Positions 44,879 to 55,255 of a stretch of DNA of 64,000 nt are shown piece after piece (within the stretch, counting starts at the first letter, position 1; each line of letters begins with the position of its first letter). The stretch covers positions 2,790,001 through 2,854,000 of the forward strand of contig JAKSGN010000006.1 of NCBI GenBank assembly GCA_024180945.1. Reading direction: 5' to 3'. Both the position numbers and the translations under genes were made by a program. The notes under the pieces were generated by a model. The model saw only the letters and a list, made by a program, of their open reading frames with translations, was not told where the DNA came from and ran no database searches. Source of the stretch: Macrophomina tecta. Lineage: Eukaryota > Ascomycota > Dothideomycetes > Botryosphaeriales > Botryosphaeriaceae.

Positions 44879-45955
44879 TTTGATATGCTCAAGAGAGGCC
44901 ATGGGGAAGAGATGAAGAAGTAGGCATTATTTAAGGGATTAAAACGAGTTTTAGATTGTGGAGTGTGACTTTTGCAAGGACGAAACAACACAGACAATAA
45001 AATACGCAACTCATGAGTCATGCATCCAGGCTGAGTTTAGCTGGGTTAGAAGGATCCCGCAGCCAGCTCTACAAAAGCGTGGTAAGATTACATGAGTGTC
45101 TTCCCATTGTTTTTTGAGTATTCTTCTTTATTCCTACTTATGGAGTCCTCCGAGATGCTTTCCTCAGTTATGTCAATGTGTTGAACTTAGGATGAGATTC
45201 TTGGTGATGAGCAGGAGCAAGAGGAGGGGGCGCCCTCTTATACCTGCTACTGCCAAGCTACACTACTGAACCTTAAATACACAAAAGTTCCAACACAATG
45301 CTTAAGACCACGACTACGGTACACATGACTGACAACGTCCAACCCACTTTGGCCATCTCCTAGGCACTCGCATTTCCACCGAGAGTGGGCTCTGTACCGG
45401 AGCTCCTCTTGGTCGGAACCATTGTCTCTGGTCTTACATCACTTTAGAATAGCCGCTTCACGGGTGTTGAAGCTATACTGGTTAGCTAGCCTTAATAGTA
45501 AGGGTATAAGAGAAGACCCTAGTGACTTCTCTTTCTAACCATGCCAACTAGCATTTATTATTTAGATAAACTACCAATAGATCTTTCTTCCACATCAGTA
45601 CAACCATCAGGCCCCCGCTGTCCCGACCGGTTTCTATTAGAGCTCTGGCGAATTCCCAACCACAATCGTATATTTTCCTGATGCCTCTCATGGCCGCTAA
45701 TCTCTACTACGGTACTTTCTTTAAAGCCGAGATGTGTGGCGAGCATCACATCTACAGGGGCCGCAAAGATACACATCGGGCTGCTATACTTATCCCCAAG
45801 TGCTATAAACCATCGCTCCATGTTCTTGCCGTTTCCGTTGCGCTAGTAAGCTGTATGTATAAAAATAGAATTGATTTCCATTTGGCCGCCGGGCCATCTA
45901 TGTCGTTGGGCACAGTCAGCTCGGAATAGCCTTATAGGATGCTCTTCCGGGGTGC
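44879..45955. other. Interval without a recognised gene
   Basis: Short frames such as 45558-45821 (-) have no recognisable domain. The region has an even composition and may include decayed mobile DNA, but no ends or repeats were identified. Confidence 0.45.
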
Positions 45956-46231
45956 TTACTCCTCCTTGGCCTTGCCCTCGGCCTCGTTGAATCTTTTAAT
46001 ACCTTCGAGGAATTTGCCCCCCTTCCTAGCACTCCGCCCGATAACTAGCCGGTAATATTGTAGGAAGTCTTTGTAGCCAAGCCACAGGTAATGGAAAATA
46101 GGGGAATGGTAGAAGCCGGCCGTGGAAACAATGCCAATTCGGGGAAGATTGAACAGTCGCGCAAGGCGAACGTTCTCCGGGAGCGATACACCTAGCTTGC
46201 TGGGTTGAGGCTAACACGAATATGAAGCCAT
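45956..46231 (-). pseudogene. Small coding remnant with an early stop, family unknown
   Basis: After ATG at 46231 (MASYSC) a TAG at 46213-46211 interrupts the frame, which then stays open for 84 codons to a TAA at 45956. It reads LGVSLPENVRLARLFNLPR, GFYHSPIFHYLWLGYKDFL, and ends in a charged tail FNEAEGKAKEE. The composition is protein-like, with one hydrophobic segment followed by a basic/acidic tail as in small mitochondrial or membrane subunits. I do not recognise the family. Either the stop is a CAG-to-TAG mutation, or this is the last exon of a longer lost gene, since TTCGTGTTAG could be a splice acceptor. Confidence 0.4.
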
Positions 46232-47302
46232 GAGAATAGAATGATGGAATAGGTAGTATTTTAAGCGGGGGATTTGTCACTTATAAGGACATGCAGACGC
46301 AAATAGCTTCTAAATCACGGGAACCTTGTTACATCAGCAGCTGCTCCTGAAATTGGCATTAGCTTTAGCCTTTAGCCCGTGGTATTGCGGTTTGCACAAG
46401 GCTGTATCTGATTCATTCACCTCTGTGAACCTTCTTTGCTATTCTTTTATATTTCAGCGAATCCTCTCCGTACCCAGGACTATAAGAATGATCGGACTCT
46501 TGTTACGACGGACCCGACCGTGTTGGGTTTCAGTCGGCGCGTAAGACCATTCGGCCAACCTCCCGTCGACTCCCAGTCGACAAAAGGTTCAGCAATGATC
46601 AGCCTAGTGGCTGATCGTGCCCCAACAACTCTATATACAGGTAGGTCCGTAACAACTCTCCAAGCTCCGTGACATTTTAGACTTGCAGGAGATTAGAACG
46701 TTTTTGCTTGCAATGAGGCGCAAGATGTCCCTAATGCAACCTGGTGATTTTGTCTGGGCTCCCAATTTGTGGCCGCATTCGTCGCCGGTCAGCCGCCAAT
46801 ATACCCAAAAAGCGATAGTGTAGATGGTAAGCCCTACACTAGGGTTCCACTGTCGAACGTCAGCTTACAAACTTTCCGTTGTGGGACACTTCCCGATTGA
46901 CCTATCCCGGCATCAAGGTGGTCGAATCCCACGCCGGGTATGAGAGGTGGAACTCTGCACCCAAGGCTTGGTATGGAGTTGCTTGTTCTCTCAGGTCATC
47001 ATAAGACGTCAGCGAGAGACGTATTGCTGCCTGATTCTTGCCCTCGTCAGCCCGCCCTACTACGTCGGGATTCGCCTACAGATAAGCTGGCTACGTGAGG
47101 CGAGCTTCATGCAAGAATGCGTTGGCAGCCCAATGAGGCACACAGCCTCGCCCCGCATCCAGAGAGGGATAGCGTGGTTTCCATAAGACTCCTGCCAGAG
47201 CAATCTGAGACCCGCCCTCGTCCACTCCTACTTTGCAATAGCCCTTCTTCTGCAGTCGCGCAAGTCTTTGCCGTACAATCAGTTAAAGCCGCGGCTTTAG
47301 CC
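46232..47302. other. Interval upstream of the regulator gene
   Basis: No gene is supported. An 8-bp perfect inverted repeat, TAGTGTAG and CTACACTA with a 10-base loop, lies at 46816-46841. An in-frame ATG for the downstream gene exists at 47117, so the interval may be shorter. Confidence 0.45.
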
Positions 47303-49942
47303 ATGATTACACCGCCCGGCTCCATCCCAAATGGACTAGAGTTAACAGCAGATGAGATTCGAGAAATCACTCTCTTCTGTGACCGCAGCGCAGAAATTCG
47401 CAATGATGCCGAAGACCCTTTCGCATGTCTGATCGACGAACTACCCCCAATAACGCCGCATGGTAATAACCTCGACTCGGATCTACCGCGCTCTTCAACG
47501 GACGCAGTCACAATACAATCGTGGGAATGGTTACCAAACCAAACTTCCTCTAGCTCTGCCACAGGCTACGGCCGGGAGACGCCGCAACATGGATACCCCG
47601 TTCCACTGCGCCCCCTAGGTACGGACGATTCGATAATTCGACTGGCACCTCTTTCCGCATACGATCCCCAAACATCCTACGTTGACCAAGAAGTTCAATG
47701 TTGCTTTCCCCTAGTGGGCTCACAAGCTAGCGCAATAGCCGATGCTACGCGCGCTGCCTACCCGATTCCAGACCTACAAGTGCCATTGGCCCCCAATCCG
47801 CCACAATTTGACTGTGTACAAAATGCTGGCCTGTCGTTTGGTCCGGCTCATAGCAACCTTGGGGAAAACCTTCCGGGTTGCGGAAATGAGGATATTCTGC
47901 TCAACGCCGGACAAAGGGAAGGAATGAGCCAGATTGGAAGTGTGTGCGCGCAAGGCCCTTACTACAATGACTACCTTCACCAACTCCAGATCTTACCTAC
48001 CCACACCAGGCAAAATCTTGCATTCATGGATGATGATGTCTCGTGTAGCACGTCACGCAACGTTTCCGGAACATACGATACCGCCAGCCGATGCGATAGC
48101 ATCCAGCCGAATATTGACCAAGAAGCTCTCCACTTGGACGAGCTAATCCTCCAAACATCGCCAAACGGAAGCTCTACTGAATCATGGTTCATGGTAGAAA
48201 GCAAGGACGGGAATACTCCTCGATCGCAAACCAGCTTTGAGATGCTTTCTGACCCGGATGACTTCGGGATCAGCCCGCGCTCAGAATCCTCTGGCTTGCT
48301 TCCCGTGTCGGAAGATTTAGAGATTAGCCACCGTCCGGAGGGCATCCCCTTCCGGCAACGCAGCTTCGAACCGACCCCTTCTAATCCGGCTCTCTCTCTC
48401 AGCAGCTGTCCAACTATTCGCGTCACCTCCGCTGGGAAAATTACGACCGACTCGGACATCGTGGCTCAGCGTCCCGAATACCTATCTGAGGATTCGCCGT
48501 GCGCTCCTACTACGCGAAATTGGGATTTGGATGGCACGAAGGCAGGGAACCCGAAGAAGCGCAAGAAAGATGGCAAGTTGACGGCAGAGGCCCGCGAGAA
48601 TACAAAGAAGAATAGAAGAGACGGGATATGCGTCCGATGTCGGCTCTACAAAATACCGGTATGTAATCTTGAGGAGAGATGTAGAAAGACGAAAGCGCTG
48701 AGACAAGAGTGCGAGCCAGTGCGACCAGGGCAACCCTTGCCAGAAATGTTGTAGCGTCGAGCAGACTCATCGGGTGTTCTTCCAACCATGTTCGCGGGAA
48801 GACATTGCTAACGTCAGCCTAGTCCGCCATGGTAAGGCCTCGATTGCCAGATTCGTTAATTGCTACCTCTCGTTCGATTGCCGGCTGATAGTGCGCACTC
48901 AGGAAACAGCAAGTTCGGCCAGGATAGAGCGTGTTTTCGGGACTATCGCTGGATAATTGGAGAACAGAGCACCATTGAGATCCGCTGGACACTTCCCGGG
49001 AACATCCCTGTGGAGATACCTAACTTCAAAGTGCCCTGCACGAAATTCGATCCATCTCGGGAGAAAGGAGACTTGATCGCGGAAGAATGGCAGGTCAAAG
49101 GGAGCGTTACCGTCGTGGAATTGCCGCCCTATGCGTGTGAAAGTGATCGTGAGCTATACCAAATCGTCCATGCCATGGTCGACAGCAGCCGTGGAACAGT
49201 GGAAAAGAGGATAGTGGACAATATCTCTGACGAGCTTGCTCATGCAACATTTAAAGAAGCACACCGATATAGCAGGGCCCACGACAGCAACATGGTCAAA
49301 TTAGCCCTGCGCATTTGCTCCACCGCAACTTTCTGTCAGGGCTGGGGCAGCATCGTTGGCACCGAGACGCTGGGCACGACTAATCTGGACAACGGTGCGG
49401 CTGGGTACTGTGGCACCAAGCCTATTTCGCCGGCGCTCTGCCATCAAATAGACGTTGTATTCGTGAATTTGATGCAGCAGGACGAAAGAAAGTTGGTGAA
49501 GGAGTTGAAGACGGCCATCTTTCAGAAAAGGCCAAAACCGTGGTACGAGATATTCCTGACCTATTTCGTCATCATGTGGCACCTCAAGTTCATTCATGGA
49601 GAGGCGATTGGTTTTATGAATTGCCGAAAGCGAACGGTTAGTTTTCTGCCCTGGATAAAGCTGTACTTACACTGACTATGCGCCATGATAATGAAGGATA
49701 GCGCAAAGCAAGTCAGTGAGTTTATTAATCGCATGGCAGCCGAGTGGCACCACTCCGCAAACAATATGCTCTATCATTTCCGCTACGTCCTTCGCGGGTT
49801 TCTTCCGTTTCAGACGGCCAGGAAAGACATGGAGGCCGTTAGAACGGAAGTAGGCTTGGGCCATGATGCCGTTCCTTATATGGAAAAAGTAGTGGGTTTC
49901 CTTAATGAAAAGGGTATGGCACACTATTTCTACTTCGTTTGA
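47303..49942 (+). CDS. Fungal transcription factor with a central Zn2Cys6-type finger
   Basis: Four exons (47303-48658, 48720-48831, 48903-49636, 49697-49942) with 60-71-bp introns give 815 aa. The first ~420 residues are acidic and Ser/Pro/Gln-rich, a likely activation region. A basic stretch (KKRKKDGKLTAEARENTKKNRRDG) leads into CVRCRLYKIP and, across the first intron, CDQGNPCQKC...PC, a Zn2Cys6-like binuclear cluster at about residues 442-480. The C-terminal ~330 residues form a conserved-looking helical region (ICSTATFCQGWGS; KTAIFQKRPKPWYEIFLTYFVIMWHL) as in the fungal regulators that carry the finger in the middle. The upstream in-frame ATG at 47117 would add 62 residues. It is a nuclear DNA-binding regulator; the target is unknown, and it lies 20 kb from the PKS. 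Confidence 0.78.
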
Positions 49943-50168
49943 TGATGAAAACGGATGAACCAGTTAACAATATACAACAGGTTGGATAAAAAATTACTCT
50001 ACACTAGAAAGCAAGAGAGAAATTGGCAAGTCAAACGATCAGTGGATCAGACAGTTGTTCGAAGGGCAGTAGGAAAAAAAAAATGCTGTGAAGCAAGCCA
50101 CGCCTACCAACGCCTGCCGCACACTACGGTAGCAAAAGAGTACATCTGGGAGACAGGGCATCAAGCGA

Positions 50169-51602
50169 TCACCCGTGGTTCAGATCTTCAGTGGTTGTCT
50201 TGTCCCACGCATCGAAGTCCGTGACTGGGATCATCTGTTTGTCCATGGGCGTCCTGAAAGCGTTCTCAAACAAGGCTGCATATTGGTCAGGTAGCTTCCA
50301 GGCCTCGGTCGGATCACGCAAGCCAAGGCGCAGAAGATGGCGCTGCTGTGACGGAGAATCCATGAATTTGGAACGAGTGTGGAGGATAGCGAGATTGTTG
50401 ATAAGCTGGATATCTCCGGGCTGGTGGTCCAGCTTGATGGAGTTCTTCTCGGCAATTCGCTGCAAGGTTCCAAGGGCGCGGAGCTGCTTTGTAGACGCAA
50501 GCTCTGGGTTCCTCACGAAGGGTTGCCAGACCATCTGGAAGATGACTCTTCCGTCTGCATGGAGCATGGCCGGCATTCGGTCTGGTGCTGACTGTTCAGG
50601 CCTATCACAGAGAGTGAGGAAGGTTAGTGATTAGTCAGCTAGTCATTACAACAAAAGGGCAAAACCTACTTATCTGAGGCAGCCCACTGCCAGTCTTCAG
50701 CAAGGGTTTGCAATACATCAGGTTCGTGCGCCATCAACTCGTTGTAGATCGTCCAGAAACTGGAGATGTACTGTTCTCCACCAATGGGTGCTTGGCTTTT
50801 GACGTAAAGGCTTAGGATGTCTGCGTAGAGACGATCCGCATGGAACTTCTAAAGTAAACAAGAATTAGGATCCGTCAAGATATACGTCACTCGAAGACAT
50901 TGTAACTACCATCCCGTCCGCAAGCTTCGAAGGAGCAAGTTCCTGATCAGCCGCTCGAGCTTTAGGCTTTAAATCCCGGCTGGCGTCTCGAATATGATCT
51001 CAGTGGCTGTCAGTCTCTGCCGCCCAATTTCTTCCGAGCGATGCTGACATACCCATGGCGTTACCCTTGGTGTTTGTGCTCCTTTGCACGCCGATATGGC
51101 TAGCTATGCCGAGGTAAGCGATGACATTGTCGGTGTCGTTGTATTTCTCGGGGTTGAGGCCACGAAGGACAGCGAATCCGATACCAGAGTGTACAACCTT
51201 GCTTACCCGACGAAGGCGTCGAGTAAGTTTCTCCGGAAGTCGAAAGGTAGAAGGCTCCAAAAATGACAGTTCCAAGCCCCGGTCTGGTACCGCTCATTAG
51301 AATACACCAACTGCTGTGGGCCACGATGATGAACGGCACCTACTCTTGAAATCCTTCACAGCCTCCTCGATTGCTGCAATGTCCTCTTCGTCAAACCTGA
51401 GGATGTACTCTTCCGCGTGCTCCTTGAAACTGTCTGGTTTCCAGCACAGGTCTGACTTTAGATGCGAGGGGAAGCCTCGAGGCTGACTTCCTCTGGCCGT
51501 TCCTGGGCGGAAATTGATTCGCTCGGCGGCGACAGACTGGCGCCCACAATTCCCGGAGGAGAAAGTCGCGTTGTTCGGCGCGAGAAGCATCTGAGAAGTC
51601 AT
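50169..51602 (-). CDS. TauD/TfdA-family Fe(II)/2-oxoglutarate dioxygenase
   Basis: Five exons (51602-51344, 51283-51053, 50998-50910, 50848-50670, 50601-50169) joined over 54-68-bp introns give 396 aa. The iron-binding facial triad is visible: FHAD (His196, Asp198, at the start of exon 4) and the distal His of LAILHTRSKFMD (about residue 327). RHLLRLGLRD supplies the 2-oxoglutarate Arg. GIGFAVLRGLNPEKY is the usual segment after the N-terminal domain, and SHIG..RS..KGNAM the next. Enzymes of this family hydroxylate small substrates with 2-oxoglutarate and oxygen; the substrate is unknown. The ATG at 51602 is chosen over an upstream TTG. Confidence 0.85.
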
Positions 51603-54025
51603 GGTCGCTAGTACACTGCTCAACACTGTTACTGCGGCTCGATGGCGGTCTCGATTCGGTTTTATATAGTCCTTGTTCCCTTTCTGCCCAAGGCAATCCT
51701 ATGCTTTGAGGCTGCAGTCATGAGTTGAGCAGCCTGCCAGTCCAGCAGCTGCTGCGCCCGGATGCTAACAGGCAGATGCCATAGTGGCCTCCGAGACGAC
51801 GGCTGACTCCTCGGTGGACTGTCGACCAGATACCTGAGGTTGTAAATCGTGGCGGTGATGCGGCGGAAGCCAATGAGCCAAGACATCACAATGGGGCTGA
51901 GCGATTCTTCCGCCCTCAGGGCACTTGCAGGGTGTGCCTAGAGTGTTGCCCTGAACGCCGGTTGCCCTGAACGCCGGTTGCCCCGAACCAAGTGACGTGA
52001 CGTGCATGCACTCCCGAAAGGCCAGGTGCGTCAGGGAACGGCAAGAAGGCGTGAAGGCCTATGTGTACAACGGAGATGTCGCTTCATTTGGCTTTGCTGG
52101 ACGTGCTATCGACACCACCTTTAGTCTTGCTGGAACATCCGCTCCACGCACTGTTTACGGTAGAAGAATGCAGGCTCGCGAAGGCCGAAGAGGCAGAAGC
52201 AGGGCGACACGGGCGGTGGTTCGGTTTTGCCCAGTTGCGCATGGCCGCTAGAGACGGTCGGGCGCAGCTTGAAACTGCGCGGCTGCGCGAAAGTCAGCAG
52301 TTGTGCCACGCCTCGGCCGGTGCGCACCTGCGTGCTCACCGAGATGCCAGAGTTTGGTGCAGAATCGAAGGCGGAGGCGGCCGACGACGCACGGGCGACA
52401 GGGCAACGCAGGGATGTACTGACCGATTGCGACGGAGCAGCCATCGAGAGCGCCGGCAAACGGTGGATCCGAGCTCAAGATATCATTTGCCGCGATCCTT
52501 CAGTCTGCCCCGGCGTCCTCTGTCTTCACGTGCCACGCGGAGCATGCGTCCGTTGGCGTCGGGGGCGCACAGAAACCACAACGGCCAATCAGGCGCAACC
52601 GGCGAACATCCAGCCAGCCGTGCGAGTATACAGGCAGCCAATCAGCGCTGACCGGCGTGGAGAAACATCGAAGGGACTGTCGCGTCGCTCTCAACCGCCC
52701 CGGTCGAGCGCGCTGACGCCAATCGGTGAAGCACAAAGCTGAGCGTCTGCTTCACTCCGGCCTGCGAAGCGATGGAAGGCTGTGTCTAAATAAATTAGTC
52801 TCGGTTGCCTTTTTTCTATGGCGGCAACAGTCCGCATTAAGCCTTCCTGCAGTTGACGCCAACCTGGCCGGTTGCGGAATTTCGACAGTCGTTCTGTCCA
52901 GCACCGAGCATGTCCACCCGAAGCAATCCTGTCCTTGCTAGCCACAATGGCCCGACGCCCATGGACAGGTTTCTCCAGGAAGAAGAAAGAGAAGCTCCCA
53001 TTTCGCAAACCCTTTTCCGCCTCAGCCTCGCAACTTCGACTTCATCTAGTCAGAGGAGCCCGCATCCAACAAACCGGCCGACCGCATTCTCGAGTGCAAA
53101 GCGTTGAGGCCGCAGCATGTATGTCTTAGCATTAGCAAGTGCAGGCGACTTGATCCATCGGCTAGGCGAATTGAGCTAACGCTTGTGTTCAGCCTTTCAG
53201 CGATAGCCAATGACTATCCGCTTTTCTGCATCGTCCAAGAGATGAGAAATCACAACAGCAGCGCGGTTCCACGTTTGAGCGGACGTGCAGACATCCGGCC
53301 TGGAGACCGTATCCCCACAATATCTCCTGTTATCGCTACGCGGCCGTCCACATGCACTGTAGCAGCGTATCCGTGAAGGGCCGCATGAACGACAGAGCAC
53401 CAAGGAGAATCAGGCAACCCATGGCCCCCAAGCGTCTTCCTTTTCGGGCGAATGCTCTTAGGAGGATGTGGTGTTCATTCTCATGCAAGTTTCGTAGCTG
53501 GCTTTTTTATTCCCGGACACACTCTCTCTCTTCCGGTCACACACTTTTCTCCTTCATTCTATCGATTCCCACAACGTAGCACAGCACCTCGTTCTGACTC
53601 GCTATCGCCCTTTACTTCAATGTATATGCTTGTGGAATTGGACAGTACCAATTCTTACTGTTTAAATCGCTTGCAATCGCCTCTAAAAAAGACCAAACGA
53701 GCAGTTCGGGAACGTACTACGCCATTCCTTGGCCATATGGTCTGTTCTATCCACGTCATGCATTAGCTGCGCCATCTTTGACACCAGCCAATGAGAACTT
53801 CGTCACTGAAAGAAAGAAATTACGCCCGGCAGATGTGGGAGAGATTACCACTGCCAGAAGGTGAAAAAAAAAAAAGAAATCAGAAAAAGAGCTTCGCGGA
53901 TTGGTCATGTCGAGATCATGGTTTCCCAATGGGACAGCTGCAGTAGTGCACGGGCTCTGGCTGTCGGACAATCTCAACAGCCACCTCGGGCAGGTTCTAT
54001 CGCCCACCAGGAATCACAGACAACT
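51603..54025. other. 2.4-kb interval without a recognised gene
   Basis: Overlapping frames exist on both strands at 52061-53110, all of GC-rich shadow character without domains, signal peptides or introns that I can support. A short 16-bp tandem repeat is listed separately. Confidence 0.45.
51945..51989. repeat. 16-bp direct tandem repeat, 2.8 units
   Basis: GTTGCCCTGAACGCCG occurs exactly twice in tandem, followed by a partial third copy with one change (GTTGCCCCGAACC). It lies 340 bp upstream of the dioxygenase start, so it could be a promoter repeat; nothing further can be said. Confidence 0.8.
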
Positions 54026-55168
54026 TCAAACGTCTCCGACCACCCTCAAAAGCAACTGTTCATGCCTCTCCAACATCTCCTCCAAGCCTTCGCTACCCAC
54101 TGGCCTGCTCGCCTGAAAGCTCTGGTCCAATCTCTCCGCCCAACTCGCCCACTTCGCAGCCTCTGGCTCCACTTCCTGCCCCTCCCCGCCCCCTGCCGCC
54201 ACCATGGTCGCCACCGCGCTGCACCACATCTCCACCACCCTCTCCGCCACTCGCCCGTCGCACGCGAACCATTCGCGATGCTCCGAGCTGCTTCCGTCCC
54301 TCCTCCTGCCACCAAACGGACACTTCAGGATGACGAGTAGGCCCCATTGCCTCAAAAACTCATGCACAACCCCCTCTGCCAGGAACGCCGTCGGCCGCGG
54401 CAGCAGCTCCGATGCGTGTACCAGCTCGCACGCCGTCAGGCGGCACCTCGCGCCCAGCTGCCTTATGCGGCCCGGCACGCTGTTCGACAGTCCTACCTTG
54501 ACTAGGCCCGGTAGCTCGGGCGTCTGGAGGACGTAGACGTGCGTGGGAGGCTTAGGCCGGATGACGGCCGATTCTTCCTTTTCGGATTCTTTCTTTTCGG
54601 ACGCTTTCTTTTCGGACTCTTTCCTGAACCGTTCTACCAGCGAAGTTTCCAGCACGCGGATGAAGCCGAGCGGAAGGCTGGTGGGTGGTGGGGTTGCGGA
54701 AGTGAAGATGTGTTCGTGGCGGAGCATTGTTGTTGATGATGAGGGGAGCCGCCGCGGCGAACGAGGAGACGTTGCGGGGAGGGATGAGGATGAGGGTGAG
54801 GACGATGGTGAGGGTGAGGGTGAGGGCGAGGGTGAGAGCGAGTGTGAGGGAGAGGTAAAGCGACTGACGGTGGGCGGTGGCTCGCTGCTGACGCGGAGAC
54901 GGTGAAATCGCTCTTCGAGGCTAATCGGGGTGGAGGGAGCAGAAGGGCGCGGAGGAAATAGTGTTGCGGATGAGGTTGATGGCGTTGTTTTTCGATTGGG
55001 TGCCTCCTCTTGTTCCTCCTTTTGCTCGGGCGTAACCGGGCGGTGGTGGTCAACACCTTTGCCCTTCCAGATCTGGTCAGGCGGCGTGATTTGCACTTTT
55101 GGAGTATGATACCGGTCCAAAGATGGTACTTCTAAGGCGCTCTTTTCGTAGTTGGCCGCGGAAGACAA
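54026..55168 (-). CDS. GIY-YIG (T5orf172/DUF1766-type) domain protein
   Basis: A 380-aa frame without introns. The first ~210 residues are low-complexity: Pro/Ser-rich with a run of SP dipeptides (about 109-130) and a KKESE-type repeat (about 183-202). The C-terminal part has VYVLQTPELPGLVKVGLSNSV, then a helix with R.RQLG, CRLTACEL and a conserved VHEFLRQW section. This is the GIY-YIG fold of the T5orf172 family, found in phage and in many fungal proteins, where VYVL and KVG take the place of the GIY and YIG strands. The role in fungi is not known; a nuclease-like or DNA-binding role is inference. Confidence 0.78.
   Translation of the reverse strand: MSSAANYEKSALEVPSLDRYHTPKVQITPPDQIWKGKGVDHHRPVTPEQKEEQEEAPNRKTTPSTSSATLFPPRPSAPSTPISLEERFHRLRVSSEPPPTVSRFTSPSHSLSPSPSPSPSPSSSPSSSSLPATSPRSPRRLPSSSTTMLRHEHIFTSATPPPTSLPLGFIRVLETSLVERFRKESEKKASEKKESEKEESAVIRPKPPTHVYVLQTPELPGLVKVGLSNSVPGRIRQLGARCRLTACELVHASELLPRPTAFLAEGVVHEFLRQWGLLVILKCPFGGRRRDGSSSEHREWFACDGRVAERVVEMWCSAVATMVAAGGGEGQEVEPEAAKWASWAERLDQSFQASRPVGSEGLEEMLERHEQLLLRVVGDV
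54575..54625. repeat. 15-bp coding repeat (Lys/Glu/Ser)
   Basis: About 3.5 units of a 15-bp motif containing TTTCTTTTCGGAC encode a KKESE-like five-residue repeat on the minus strand inside the GIY-YIG gene. Because the unit is a multiple of three, length changes keep frame. Confidence 0.75.
54783..54855. repeat. 6-bp coding repeat GAGGGT (Ser-Pro)
   Basis: Roughly 12 imperfect units of GAGGGT/GATGAG encode the SP/SSP run of the GIY-YIG protein on the minus strand. It is a likely length-variable site. Confidence 0.75.
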
Positions 55169-55255
55169 CCCCTCCGGTGTGCTCGAAAAAGGTGAACATG
55201 TTGGATAGGCGGTCGGTCTCTTGGGGTTGCGGCGACCTTTACATGACTTGATTCT

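Noticed and set aside
46811..46930. tRNA-like signals: TAGTGTAGATGG fits box A and GGTCGAATCC is close to box B
   Set aside because: The boxes are about 95 bases apart, no acceptor stem pairs, box A lies in a simple 8-bp hairpin and box B has a mismatch. No cloverleaf could be drawn.
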